Made by a program: the position numbers and the translations under genes. This document shows positions 1-7,950 of a stretch of DNA of 47,242 bases, one piece after another (within the stretch, counting starts at the first letter, position 1; every line of letters starts with the position of its first letter). The stretch comes from an uncultured Paracoccaceae bacterium. GTDB lineage: Bacteria; Pseudomonadota; Alphaproteobacteria; Rhodobacterales; Rhodobacteraceae. Below the pieces are notes generated by a model. The model saw only the letters and a program-made list of their open reading frames with translations. It made no database searches and was not told the origin of the DNA. The stretch is taken from NCBI GenBank assembly GCA_905182355.1, contig CAJJBH010000079.1:1-47242 (forward strand), given 5' to 3'.

Positions 1-1352
1 AGACGTCCAGCGCGAAAACCTGACAGTTCTTCCGCAACAAGGAACGCCAATTCCAGCGATTGGCTGGCATTCAAGCGCGGGTCACAAGCTGTGTGGTAAC
101 GATCAGAAAGGTCTTCGTCGCTTACAGCACGCACACCACCAGTACATTCAGTAACGTCTTGGCCCGTCATCTCGAAATGCACGCCACCAGGGATTGTACC
201 CTCGGCCTGATGCACGCCAAAGAACTCGCGGACTTCCCGCAACACAGAGTCAAATGGCCGTGTTTTATAACCGCTTGCCGATTTAATCGTGTTGCCGTGC
301 ATCGCGTCACAGGTCCAAAGCACATTTGCGCCCTCTTCCTGCACCGCTTTGATCAGACGTGGCAGGTGATCCCCAACACTGCCAGCCCCAAAGCGGGCGA
401 TAAGGGACAGACGACCTGCCTCGTTGTCTGGGTTCAGCTTGGCCATCAAAACCTTAAGGTCTTCAGCAGTCGTTGTCGGACCACATTTCAGACCAATCGG
501 ATTTTGAACGCCGCTGGCAAATTCAACATGGGCACCGTCCAGCTGACGGGTACGGTCGCCGATCCAGATCATATGCGAAGACCCGGCCAGCCATTTTCCG
601 GATGTCGAATCGACACGTGTCAGCGCTTCTTCATATTCAAGCAGCAGTGATTCATGGCTGGTATAAAATTCTACTGACGAAAACTCGTGTGTCGTATCAG
701 AGTTGATTCCAGCCGCACTCATGAAATCGATGGTGTCTTGAATGCGGTTCGCAATCTCGCTGTATTTCTGAATGTCTTGGGCGTCGGTGAAGCCCAAGGT
801 CCAAGAATTCACGCGCTTCATGTCCGCGAAACCACCTGTTGAAAACGCACGTAGCAAATTCAATGTTGCAGCTGATTGCGTGTAGGCCTGCAACATACGC
901 TGTGGGTCAGGAATGCGTGCTTCGGGTGTGAAATCCAAACCATTGATGATGTCGCCGCGGTAGCTTGGCAGTTCAACACCGTTGATGGTTTCTGTGTTTG
1001 CGCTGCGTGGCTTGGCGAATTGCCCAGCCATACGCCCAACTTTGATCACTGGAACCTTGGCTCCGTAGGTCAAAACCATCGCCATCTGTAACATCACTTT
1101 GAACGTGTCACGGATGCTGTCGGAATTGAATTGGTCGAATGCCTCGGCGCAATCGCCACCCTGCAAAAGGAATGCATCACCGCGTGATGCTTCAGCCAAA
1201 TGGGCTTTCAAACGGCGGGCCTCGCCTGCAAATACCAACAATGGATACTGTGACAGTTGCGCTTCAACAGCGTTAAGGGCGGTTGCGTCCGAATAGTCGG
1301 GCATTTGAATCCGTGGCTTGTTGCGCCAGCTCGATTTGGTCCAATCGCTCAT
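1..1352 (-). CDS. aroG: Class II 3-deoxy-7-phosphoheptulonate (DAHP) synthase, 3' end cut by the window
   Basis: Reading the minus strand from the ATG at 1352 gives 450 uninterrupted codons that run off the window edge, so only a few C-terminal residues can be missing (the family is about 455-465 aa). The product is a plant-type (class II) DAHP synthase, which condenses phosphoenolpyruvate and erythrose-4-phosphate as the first step of the shikimate pathway in the cytosol. Recognisable segments are the N-terminal [20 protein letters not shown], the [11 protein letters not shown] block with its conserved Cys, [45 protein letters not shown] and [16 protein letters not shown] purine-rich GGAGAAG lies 7 nt before the start. 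It is divergent from the GlxA-type regulator. Symbol by family; naming of class II enzymes varies (aroG, aroF, aroH). Confidence 0.95.
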   Translation of the reverse strand, partial: MSDWTKSSWRNKPRIQMPDYSDATALNAVEAQLSQYPLLVFAGEARRLKAHLAEASRGDAFLLQGGDCAEAFDQFNSDSIRDTFKVMLQMAMVLTYGAKVPVIKVGRMAGQFAKPRSANTETINGVELPSYRGDIINGLDFTPEARIPDPQRMLQAYTQSAATLNLLRAFSTGGFADMKRVNSWTLGFTDAQDIQKYSEIANRIQDTIDFMSAAGINSDTTHEFSSVEFYTSHESLLLEYEEALTRVDSTSGKWLAGSSHMIWIGDRTRQLDGAHVEFASGVQNPIGLKCGPTTTAEDLKVLMAKLNPDNEAGRLSLIARFGAGSVGDHLPRLIKAVQEEGANVLWTCDAMHGNTIKSASGYKTRPFDSVLREVREFFGVHQAEGTIPGGVHFEMTGQDVTECTGGVRAVSDEDLSDRYHTACDPRLNASQSLELAFLVAEELSGFRAGR

Positions 1353-1464
1353 CTGTCTTCTCCGTTTTTGACCCATTGTAGGTCGTATTGAACGGTAGAC
1401 TATACAAAAGCTTAGTTGAAGTGACCATATGTGAATTAACGGCTCTTGACGCTAAGCCTATGAC

Positions 1465-1478
1465 GTGACCAAGGTCAC
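1465..1478. promoter_or_regulatory. Palindrome in the divergent aroG/GlxA intergenic region, possible operator
   Basis: GTGACC-AA-GGTCAC is a perfect 6+6 inverted repeat centred about 50 nt before the regulator start. A further GTGACC half-site lies near 1416-1421. The position fits an operator for the adjacent AraC-type regulator or another regulator of the divergent pair. There is no direct evidence of binding. Confidence 0.3.
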
Positions 1479-1522
1479 TAAATGCCACAGCGCATCTGCG
1501 CCCCGATCAAGGACAAGCCGCG

Positions 1523-2524
1523 ATGTCAAACCCGCGCATGGCCACCAAAATCGAACCGGAATCGAAGCCAAAGCGCTATGTCTTTGTCTTGCTAGAAGAT
1601 TTCACCCTGCTCAGTTTTGCCTCTGCCATCGAAAGCCTTCGGATCGCTAACCGTATGTCCGGAAAAGAGTCTTATCAGTGGCGTATCATTGGTGAAGGTG
1701 GAGACGAGGTGCGGTGTTCCACTGGCAGCGTGTTCAAAGTGGACGGTGATCTTGATGAAGTGTCGCGCGATGACACGATCATGATTTGCGGTGGGATTAA
1801 CGTTCAGCAATTTACCACCAAGAAGCTGCTAAGTTGGATCAGACGGGAAGCACGCAAAGGCGTTCCTGTTGCCGGTCTTTGTACTGCAGCCTATTCCTTG
1901 GCTAAGGCGGGTTTGCTTGATGGGAAACGGGCAACAATTCACTGGGAAAACCACGACAGCTTCGCAGAAGAGTTTTCCGAAGTTGAACTGACCAAATCAG
2001 TTTTTGTTGTGGACGGCAATCGGCTGACAACAGCGGGTGGCACCTCCTCCATCGATCTGATGCTTAAGTTGGTCGCAGATGATCTAGGCGAAGATCTTGC
2101 AAACGCCGTGGCAGATCAGCTGATTTATTCCTCGATCCGAACGGATCAAGACACCCAGCGCTTGTCTGTTCCTACACGGATTGGTGTGCGGCATCCGAAA
2201 TTAAGTCAAGTGATCCAGATTATGGAAGGCAACATCGAAGAACCGATCAGCCCTTCGGTCCTTGCCAAAGATGTCGGCATGTCGACGCGGCAATTGGAAC
2301 GACTGTTCCGGCGTTACCTCAACCGCTCTCCAAAACGCTACTATATGGAACTTAGATTGCAAAAAGCGCGCAATCTTTTGATGCAAACGGATATGAGCGT
2401 GATCAATGTCGCCCTTGCCAGCGGCTTTGCATCGCCCTCGCATTTCTCAAAATGCTACCGTGCGCATTATGATACAACACCCTACCGCGAACGCGGCAGC
2501 CATGCCGGGCGTTTGAGTATTTAG
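1523..2524 (+). CDS. GlxA-family transcriptional regulator (DJ-1/PfpI domain plus AraC HTH)
   Basis: The 333-aa protein has two domains. Residues about 18-185 form a DJ-1/PfpI-type alpha/beta fold with the nucleophile-elbow-like segment VAGLCTAAYSLA and the conserved WENHDSF. Residues about 225-325 are an AraC-type double HTH (EPISPSVLAKDVGMSTRQLE, then NVALASGFASPSHFSKCYR). This is the architecture of GlxA/CdhR/ArgR-like regulators, which often control quaternary-amine or amino-acid catabolism in proteobacteria. The ligand cannot be read from sequence. The ATG at 1523 has AAGGA 8-10 nt upstream; a second Met at codon 7 is possible. It is a single gene divergent from aroG and convergent with the sugar dehydrogenase. 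Confidence 0.9.
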   Translation: MSNPRMATKIEPESKPKRYVFVLLEDFTLLSFASAIESLRIANRMSGKESYQWRIIGEGGDEVRCSTGSVFKVDGDLDEVSRDDTIMICGGINVQQFTTKKLLSWIRREARKGVPVAGLCTAAYSLAKAGLLDGKRATIHWENHDSFAEEFSEVELTKSVFVVDGNRLTTAGGTSSIDLMLKLVADDLGEDLANAVADQLIYSSIRTDQDTQRLSVPTRIGVRHPKLSQVIQIMEGNIEEPISPSVLAKDVGMSTRQLERLFRRYLNRSPKRYYMELRLQKARNLLMQTDMSVINVALASGFASPSHFSKCYRAHYDTTPYRERGSHAGRLSI

Positions 2525-2540
2525 GGTCATAAGAAGCTGC

Positions 2541-2557
2541 AAAGGGATTGGCCCTTT
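2541..2557. terminator. Short hairpin between convergent genes
   Basis: AAAGGG and CCCTTT separated by 5 nt lie just after the regulator stop and before the stop of the convergent dehydrogenase gene. The stem is only 6 bp and no good T run follows, so it is a weak terminator candidate at best. Confidence 0.3.
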
Positions 2558-2575
2558 ACTTTCGATAGTTTGGAC

Positions 2576-3673
2576 TCAGTCACGGCTGATCCGGTAAATG
2601 GCACCATTGCCTGCACTTAAAAACCAAATGCTGCCATCTGAAGCGGTGTGAATATCGCGCACGCGATTTGTTTCAGTCGAGGATAATTTTTCAACTTCCC
2701 TCATTTCACCATCCGATTGTGACAGTCGACTGATATAATCAAACTTCAAACTCCCTACCAAAAGATCGCCATTCCACGGATTGAACATGTCGCCTTCATA
2801 GGCCGATAGGCCCGAGGGTGCGATGGACGGGTCCCAGTAGTGCGCAGGCTGTTCCATGCCTTCTTTGGCAGCCCCTTCACCAATTGCGTTCCCAGAATAA
2901 TGGACACCGTAGCTGATGATCGGCCAACCATAATTGGCCCCCTTCGATATACGGTTCACCTCGTCCCCACCTTTTGCGCCATGTTCTGCAGTCCAGAGCT
3001 GGCCGTTTTTATCCAAAGCAGCACCTTGCGGGTTTCGATGACCAAAAGACCAAATCTCGGGACGATTATCTGGGGAGTCAATAAATGGATTGTCAGCTGG
3101 AATGCCTCCTGTCCGCGTCACACGAATTATTGTGCCATTGTGGTTGGAACGGTCTTGCGCAGATGGGCGATTTCCCCGATCGCCAATAGTTACAAATAAC
3201 GTCCCATCCAGCGCCTCAACAGCGCGACTGCCAAAATGACGGCCCGTTTTGCCAACTGGTGCGCTGACAAACAATTCGTTTAAGCCCGTTAGCCGTTTGC
3301 CGTCCTTACTAAGGCGCGCAACTGCAAGCGCAGTTCCCGCGCCTTGCGGTTGGGGCTTTGCATAGGTCAAGAACACCTCGCGGCTGGTCGCGAAGTCACG
3401 TGGTAAAGTGATATCAAGCAACCCTCCCTGCCCTTCAGCCCATACCTTTGGAACACCAGCAACCTCCGTACGCTGAGTGTCCGTGACGTGTAACAACACG
3501 CCGCCCAGTTCGGTGATCAAAACGCCACCTCCTGGCAGAACGGCAAAAGCCCAGGGTTGTTCCAAACCATCTACGATCGACGTAACGGTCAGTTTTCCAA
3601 TTGAACTTTCCATAGCAGATGCGGACGAAGTGATTCCTATTGCAACGCTGGCACTCAATATAAATCGAAACAT
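2576..3673 (-). CDS. PQQ-dependent sugar dehydrogenase (soluble aldose dehydrogenase, YliI/GDH-B type)
   Basis: The product is a secreted six-bladed beta-propeller quinoprotein that oxidises aldose sugars in the periplasm using PQQ. Family blocks seen are VTSIVDGLEQPWAFAVLPGG, GQGGLLDITLPRDF, LFVTIGDRGNRPSAQDRSNH, FGHRNPQGAALD, WTAEHGAKGGDEVN, GANYGWPIISYGVHYSG and HYWDPSIAPSG. I start it at the internal ATG (3673), because that gives a clean signal peptide (MFRFILSASVAIGITSSASA) preceded by AAGGGA. The longer reading from 3736 would add 21 polar residues before it. Length is about 365 aa, normal for the family. It stands alone, divergent from the liv operon. No PQQ synthesis genes lie in the window. 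Confidence 0.92.
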   Translation of the reverse strand: MFRFILSASVAIGITSSASAMESSIGKLTVTSIVDGLEQPWAFAVLPGGGVLITELGGVLLHVTDTQRTEVAGVPKVWAEGQGGLLDITLPRDFATSREVFLTYAKPQPQGAGTALAVARLSKDGKRLTGLNELFVSAPVGKTGRHFGSRAVEALDGTLFVTIGDRGNRPSAQDRSNHNGTIIRVTRTGGIPADNPFIDSPDNRPEIWSFGHRNPQGAALDKNGQLWTAEHGAKGGDEVNRISKGANYGWPIISYGVHYSGNAIGEGAAKEGMEQPAHYWDPSIAPSGLSAYEGDMFNPWNGDLLVGSLKFDYISRLSQSDGEMREVEKLSSTETNRVRDIHTASDGSIWFLSAGNGAIYRISRD

Positions 3674-3832
3674 TTGTCTGGTTTCCCTTGGGTTAAGAAG
3701 GAGATAATACGCATTCATGGCAATACCAGAGGTCAAACGACTAAGGGATGCCCATTTATAAGACTTTTCTTTTTTGAATAGCCCGCTTAGTCTCTGCGGT
3801 CAGGACAATAAGATCCACTCAGGGAGAGACAC

Positions 3833-5029
3833 ATGAAAAAACTACTTATGGCTACAGCAGCCACAGCATTAATGACAGGTGCCGCATTTGCAGGCGGTCA
3901 CGCAAAAGAAGTCAAAATTGGCGTAATCTTGGGCTTTACCGGCCCACTTGAATCCATCACGCCTGCGATGGGCGCTGGCGCTGAAATGGCGATGGCCGAA
4001 GTTACAGCATCTGGCATGTTGTTGGACGCTGCCAAAGTAATCTCTGTACGTGCAGACAGCACATGCATCGACGCAGGCGCGGCCACATCCGCGGCTGAAC
4101 GTCTGGTAACAGCTGACAAAGTCAACGCCATCATGGGCGCTGACTGTTCTGGCGTAACTGGTGCGATTTTGCAAAACGTTGCGCGCGCAAACGGCGTTGT
4201 TATGATTTCACCATCCGCAACATCACCTGGCCTGTCAAACGCAGAAGACGACGGTCTGTTCTTCCGCACAGCGCCATCTGATGCACGCCAAGGCGTTATC
4301 ATCACGAACATTCTACAAGATCGTGGCGTAAAAGAAGTTGCTTTGACCTATACAAACAACGACTACGGCAAAGGGTTGGCAGACGCGTTCCAAGCTTCAT
4401 TTGAAGCAGCTGGCGGCGTTGTTACCATCTCTGCGGCACACGAAGACGGCAAAGCGGATTACTCCGCTGAAGTTGGCGCATTGGCATCTGCTGGTGGCGA
4501 AGTTCTGGTTGTTGCAGGTTATGTTGACCAAGGTGGTTCCGGTGTGATCCGCGCTGCAATCGACACAGGCGCGTTTGAAACATTCTACGTTCCAGACGGC
4601 ATGGTTGGCGCAAAGTTGAACGAAAACTTTGGCGCAGAAATGAACGGTTCTTACGGCGCGTACCCAGGTACGGACAGCATTGGTTCCGCAACATTTGTTG
4701 AATTGGCAACAGCCGCTGGCTTTGACGGCACATCCGCCTTCGCACCAGAAAGCTATGATGCAGCAGCTTTGATTATGTTGGCGATGCAAGCCGCAGATTC
4801 TAAAGACTCTGCTGATTTCAAAGACCACGTCATGGACGTTGCAAACGCACCAGGTGTTCAAATCTTCCCAGGCGAATTGGCCAAAGGTTTGGAACTTCTG
4901 AAAGCTGGCACTGCAATCGACTATGTTGGTGCATCTGCGGTTGAATTGATTGGTGGCGGCGAGTCTGCTGGTAACTACCAAGAAATCGAATTCAAAGATG
5001 GCGTGTATTCCACAATTGGTTACCGTTAA
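3833..5029 (+). CDS. livK: Branched-chain amino acid ABC transporter, periplasmic substrate-binding protein
   Basis: This 398-aa secreted protein starts with a signal peptide (MKKLLMATAATALMTGAAFA, cleaved before GGHAKE). It continues with a type I periplasmic binding fold (Peripla_BP_6): VKIGVILGFTGPLESITPAM, GADCSGVTGAI, MISPSATSPGLS, FFRTAPSDARQG and YTNNDYGKGLADAF. It delivers a small amino acid or related solute to the LivHMGF complex encoded directly downstream. The ATG follows AGGGAGAGACAC, a strong ribosome binding site. The gene is rich in GCA/GAA-type codons typical of a highly expressed binding protein. A hairpin right after the stop would lower readthrough into livG, the usual way to make the binding protein in excess. 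The exact substrate is not determinable. Confidence 0.95.
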   Translation: MKKLLMATAATALMTGAAFAGGHAKEVKIGVILGFTGPLESITPAMGAGAEMAMAEVTASGMLLDAAKVISVRADSTCIDAGAATSAAERLVTADKVNAIMGADCSGVTGAILQNVARANGVVMISPSATSPGLSNAEDDGLFFRTAPSDARQGVIITNILQDRGVKEVALTYTNNDYGKGLADAFQASFEAAGGVVTISAAHEDGKADYSAEVGALASAGGEVLVVAGYVDQGGSGVIRAAIDTGAFETFYVPDGMVGAKLNENFGAEMNGSYGAYPGTDSIGSATFVELATAAGFDGTSAFAPESYDAAALIMLAMQAADSKDSADFKDHVMDVANAPGVQIFPGELAKGLELLKAGTAIDYVGASAVELIGGGESAGNYQEIEFKDGVYSTIGYR

Positions 5030-5050
5030 TCACTTTCTAAATTAACTGAG

Positions 5051-5078
5051 CAGCCCGCATGAATTTGCGGGCTGTTTC
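5051..5078 (+). terminator. Hairpin downstream of livK, likely partial terminator
   Basis: CAGCCCGCA and TGCGGGCTG pair as a 9-bp stem with a 6-nt loop, followed by TTTC. The poor T run and the closely following livG suggest an attenuating rather than absolute terminator. Confidence 0.6.
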
Positions 5079-5119
5079 AACATGATAAGGTCCACAGTTA
5101 ATGTGGCGGGGGGACGCGT

Positions 5120-5902
5120 ATGATCGTCGTTGATGATATACACAAACAATTCGGCGGCTTTAAAGCGGTTGATGGTGCCAGCCTAACAATCGAAGAGAAT
5201 TCGATCACAGGGTTGATTGGTCCAAATGGGGCCGGAAAAACCACTCTTTTCAATGTGATAGCAGGTGTTCTTCCACCTACTTCTGGCACAGTACATATGC
5301 AAGGCGAGGACATTACAGGTCTGCCGCCGCATGAATTGTTCCATAAGGGGTTGCTGCGCACGTTTCAGATTGCGCATGAATTCAGTTCAATGAGCTGCCG
5401 CGAAAACTTGATGATGGTGCCCGGTGCCCAGTCTGGTGAAACGCTTTGGAACACATGGTTTGGTCGCAAACGGATCGCTGATGAAGAACGTGCATTGGCT
5501 GCGAAGGCGGACGAGGTTCTGGAATTTCTGACCGTAGAACATCTGGCTGAACAGAAGGCTGGCCAAATATCTGGCGGGCAGAAAAAGCTTTTAGAACTAG
5601 GGCGTACCATGATGGTCGACGCCAAAATTGTGTTCCTGGACGAGGTTGGCGCGGGTGTAAATCGCACCCTGCTGAACACGATTGGCGACGCAATTTTGCG
5701 CCTGAACCAAGAACGTAATTACACCTTCGTCGTCATTGAACACGACATGGATTTCATCGGCAAAATCTGTGGTCCTGTCATTTGTATGGCAGAGGGCAAG
5801 GTACTGGCCGAAGGATCATTGGCCGATATCAAAGCCAACGAACAGGTCATTGAGGCCTATCTTGGCACCGGTCTAAAGAACAAAGAAAAGGTTGGCGCAT
5901 GA
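5120..5902 (+). CDS. livG: Branched-chain amino acid ABC transporter, ATP-binding protein LivG
   Basis: This 260-aa cytoplasmic ATPase energises the LivHM permease. Visible elements are Walker A GPNGAGKTT (residues about 33-41), the LivG-type insert with FQIAHEFSSMSCRENLMM, signature ISGGQKKLLELG, Walker B KIVFLDEVGAG and the switch His in VVIEHDMDFIG. In Walker B the usual DEP(A/T)AG is DEVGAG, keeping the catalytic Glu. The C-terminal Gly-Tyr/Leu-Gly motif (EAYLGTG) is typical of LivG. Its stop overlaps the start of the 36-codon bridging ORF (ATGA). Second gene of the liv operon. Confidence 0.94.
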   Translation: MIVVDDIHKQFGGFKAVDGASLTIEENSITGLIGPNGAGKTTLFNVIAGVLPPTSGTVHMQGEDITGLPPHELFHKGLLRTFQIAHEFSSMSCRENLMMVPGAQSGETLWNTWFGRKRIADEERALAAKADEVLEFLTVEHLAEQKAGQISGGQKKLLELGRTMMVDAKIVFLDEVGAGVNRTLLNTIGDAILRLNQERNYTFVVIEHDMDFIGKICGPVICMAEGKVLAEGSLADIKANEQVIEAYLGTGLKNKEKVGA

Positions 5903-6009
5903 TGACCAAATTCAACGCCAAACCCAACGTCGGTATCACGTTGGTATTACGTCGGTATTGTGTAGGTGCGACCCACCTACCCCTTAAAACCAAGGGGCAC
6001 GCCAAATGA
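5899..6009 (+). CDS. 36-codon bridging ORF between livG and livF, possible translational coupler
   Basis: An ORF of 36 codons (MMTKFNAKPNVGITLVLRRY, then CVGATHLPLKTKGHAK) starts inside the livG stop (GC-ATGA) and ends inside the livF start (A-ATGA), so both junctions are 4-nt overlaps. AAGG lies 7 nt before its ATG. The coding sequence runs through a tandem repeat and two hairpins, the second of which pairs with the livF ribosome binding site. I see no resemblance to a known protein. The likely role, if any, is to carry ribosomes from livG to livF and open that hairpin; the peptide itself may be meaningless. Inference only. Confidence 0.5.
   Translation: MMTKFNAKPNVGITLVLRRYCVGATHLPLKTKGHAK
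5926..5997. repeat. Tandem 11-bp repeat plus two hairpins in the livG-livF junction
   Basis: Three 11-bp units (AACGTCGGTAT, CACGTTGGTAT, TACGTCGGTAT) occupy 5926-5958. Then comes a 7-bp stem, GTAGGTG (5962-5968) with CACCTAC (5974-5980), and a second stem, CCCCTT (5980-5985) with AAGGGG (5992-5997). The second stem contains the livF Shine-Dalgarno sequence. The block looks like a dispersed intergenic repeat of marine Rhodobacterales that has landed in the operon. I recall similar elements from related genomes but cannot verify this here. Confidence 0.6.
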
Positions 6010-6719
6010 GCGAACCATTTTTAATTGGCGACGGCATGACGGGTGGCTACGGCGACGGTCCTGACATTCTGCACGACTGCACAATTGCGGTGAACAAGGG
6101 CGAGATCGCAGTGATTGTTGGCCCCAATGGCGCAGGCAAATCGACGGGTATGAAAGCCTTGTTCGGGATGCTGAACATGAACAAAGGGGCCGTGCGTTTG
6201 GACGGCGAGGACATTACACATCTGTCCCCCCAAGATCGCGTTGTAAAGGGTATGGGGTTTGTGCCGCAAACCTCAAACATCTTCACCACCATGACGGTTG
6301 AAGAAAATCTTGAGATGGGCGCCTTTATCCGGCGTGATGATATTAAGGACACGATGGCACAGATTTATGATCTGTTCCCGATCCTGAAAGACAAACGCTA
6401 TCAGGCGGCGGGCGAATTGTCCGGTGGTCAACGTCAACAAGTGGCCGTGGGCCGCGCGTTGATGACGCAGCCCAAGGTTTTGATGTTGGATGAGCCGACG
6501 GCGGGTGTATCGCCCATCGTGATGGACGAATTGTTTGACCGCATTATCGAGGTGGCCCGCACAGGCATCCCGATCCTGATGGTCGAACAAAACGCGCGTC
6601 AGGCGTTAGAGATTGCCGACAAGGGTTATGTTCTGGTTCAGGGACGCAATGCGTTTACGGGGACAGGCCGCGAATTGCTGAACGACCCCGAAGTGCGCAA
6701 ATCGTTCTTGGGGGGCTGA
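6006..6719 (+). CDS. livF: Branched-chain amino acid ABC transporter, ATP-binding protein LivF
   Basis: This 237-aa ATPase is the partner of LivG in the HAAT transporter. Walker A is GPNGAGKST, signature LSGGQRQQVAVGRAL, Walker B KVLMLDEPTAGVSP, and the region before the switch reads ILMVEQNARQALEIAD, where Gln takes the place of the usual His after Glu as in LivF proteins. The ATG is preceded by AAGGGG at 8 nt, but that site is paired in a hairpin and so probably depends on translation of the upstream bridging ORF. The stop is 2 nt from the next start. Confidence 0.94.
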   Translation: MSEPFLIGDGMTGGYGDGPDILHDCTIAVNKGEIAVIVGPNGAGKSTGMKALFGMLNMNKGAVRLDGEDITHLSPQDRVVKGMGFVPQTSNIFTTMTVEENLEMGAFIRRDDIKDTMAQIYDLFPILKDKRYQAAGELSGGQRQQVAVGRALMTQPKVLMLDEPTAGVSPIVMDELFDRIIEVARTGIPILMVEQNARQALEIADKGYVLVQGRNAFTGTGRELLNDPEVRKSFLGG

Positions 6720-6721
6720 GG

Positions 6722-6940
6722 ATGATTTTTACAAAAATTGGCTGGATTGTCGCTTGGGTGATCATTGTTCTTGGAATTTTCAGCAAAGGTTCCCACTTTT
6801 ACATAGTAGGGTATGATTTGGGTATAATTAATCTCCTTGAAGAAGGCTTTTTTATAGCCATTTTGGGTGTGGCTCTTGGTATTCTCGTTGAAATCAGCAA
6901 CTCAGCTGCCCAGAAAAACTTAGAGAAAAGTAAGTCATGA
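6722..6940 (+). CDS. Small two-helix membrane protein inside the liv operon, unknown function
   Basis: The 72-aa protein has two hydrophobic segments (residues about 4-20, GWIVAWVIIVLGIFS, and about 41-58, FFIAILGVALGILVEI) and a Lys-rich polar tail (AQKNLEKSKS). The start is 2 nt after livF and the stop overlaps the livH start by ATGA, so it is a true operon member with good spacing. Base composition is more AT-rich than its neighbours. I do not recognise a family. It could be an accessory subunit of the LivHM permease or a passenger; the overlap supports co-translation with livH. Confidence 0.7.
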   Translation: MIFTKIGWIVAWVIIVLGIFSKGSHFYIVGYDLGIINLLEEGFFIAILGVALGILVEISNSAAQKNLEKSKS

Positions 6941-7950
6941 TAGATTTCCTAAACGCCTTTGTGGCGCTCTCTAACTTCGTATTGATCCCTGCCATTTCAT
7001 ATGGTGCTCAGCTGGCCCTTGGCGCGCTGGGTGTCACACTGATCTACGGTATTTTGCGGTTTTCCAACTTTGCCCACGGCGACACGATGGCCTTTGGCGC
7101 GATGTGTACGATCCTTGTAACGTGGTTGTTCCAAAGCTGGGGCATTTCGTTTGGACCGCTTCCAACCGCCCTGCTTGCCATGCCGTTTGGTATTTTGGCG
7201 ACCATGGGATTGGTGCTGTTCACGGATCGTTATGTCTACAAATTCTACCGCGAACAAAAGGCCAAGCCTGTGATCCTAGTGATTGTCAGTTTGGGCGTCA
7301 TGTTCATCTTGAACGGTCTTGTTCGTTTTATCATCGGCCCAAACGATCAGCGTTTTTCTGATGGTGAACGGTTCATCATCTCGGTCCGTAATTTCAAAGA
7401 TATGACGGGTCTAAAAGAAGGTCTGGCGTTCAAAACAACCCAAGGCATCACCATCGTCACGGCGATAATTGTTGTGATCGTGTTGTTCTGGTTCCTTAAC
7501 CGCACACGCACCGGTAAATCCATGCGCGCCTATTCCGATAACGAGGATTTGGCGCTGCTGTCTGGCATCAACCCCGAACGTGTTGTGATGATCACATGGT
7601 TGATTGTTGCCACGTTGGCGACGATTGCAGGCACGTTGTATGGGTTGGACAAGTCATTCAAACCCTTCATCTTCTTACAGTTGTTGTTGCCAGTCTTTGC
7701 ATCAGCCATTGTGGGTGGTTTAGGCAGTCCAATCGGGGCAATCGCGGGTGGGTTCACCATCGCGTTTTCTGAAGTGATGATAACCTATGCGTGGAAAAAA
7801 GTAGCAACTTACGTGGTGCCCGAGGCATGGGCCCCCGACAGTTTGGTCCAGCTTTTGTCCACAGATTATAAATTCGCAGTCAGCTTTGTGATCCTATTGA
7901 TCGTGCTGCTGTTTAGGCCCACAGGCCTGTTCGCGGGGAAATCGGTATGA
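6937..7950 (+). CDS. livH: Branched-chain amino acid ABC transporter permease LivH
   Basis: The 337-aa inner-membrane permease has about eight hydrophobic segments. Family blocks are GALGVTLIYGILRFSNFAHG near the N-terminus, GINPERVVMITWLIVATLAT in the cytoplasmic loop that contacts the ATPases, and PVFASAIVGGLGSPIGAI. The extra residues YGAQLALG before the first block are normal. It overlaps the 72-aa protein upstream and livM downstream by 4 nt each, so all three are translationally coupled. With LivM it forms the channel for the substrate delivered by LivK. Confidence 0.93.
   Translation: MIDFLNAFVALSNFVLIPAISYGAQLALGALGVTLIYGILRFSNFAHGDTMAFGAMCTILVTWLFQSWGISFGPLPTALLAMPFGILATMGLVLFTDRYVYKFYREQKAKPVILVIVSLGVMFILNGLVRFIIGPNDQRFSDGERFIISVRNFKDMTGLKEGLAFKTTQGITIVTAIIVVIVLFWFLNRTRTGKSMRAYSDNEDLALLSGINPERVVMITWLIVATLATIAGTLYGLDKSFKPFIFLQLLLPVFASAIVGGLGSPIGAIAGGFTIAFSEVMITYAWKKVATYVVPEAWAPDSLVQLLSTDYKFAVSFVILLIVLLFRPTGLFAGKSV

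Noticed and set aside
60-1296. Several plus-strand open frames of 65-196 codons
   Set aside because: They are antisense to the unbroken, well-conserved DAHP synthase frame and show no family resemblance.
3869-4981. Long minus-strand open frames, one Arg/Gln-rich and one Cys-rich
   Set aside because: They are complements of the livK coding sequence; the odd composition follows from its biased codon use.
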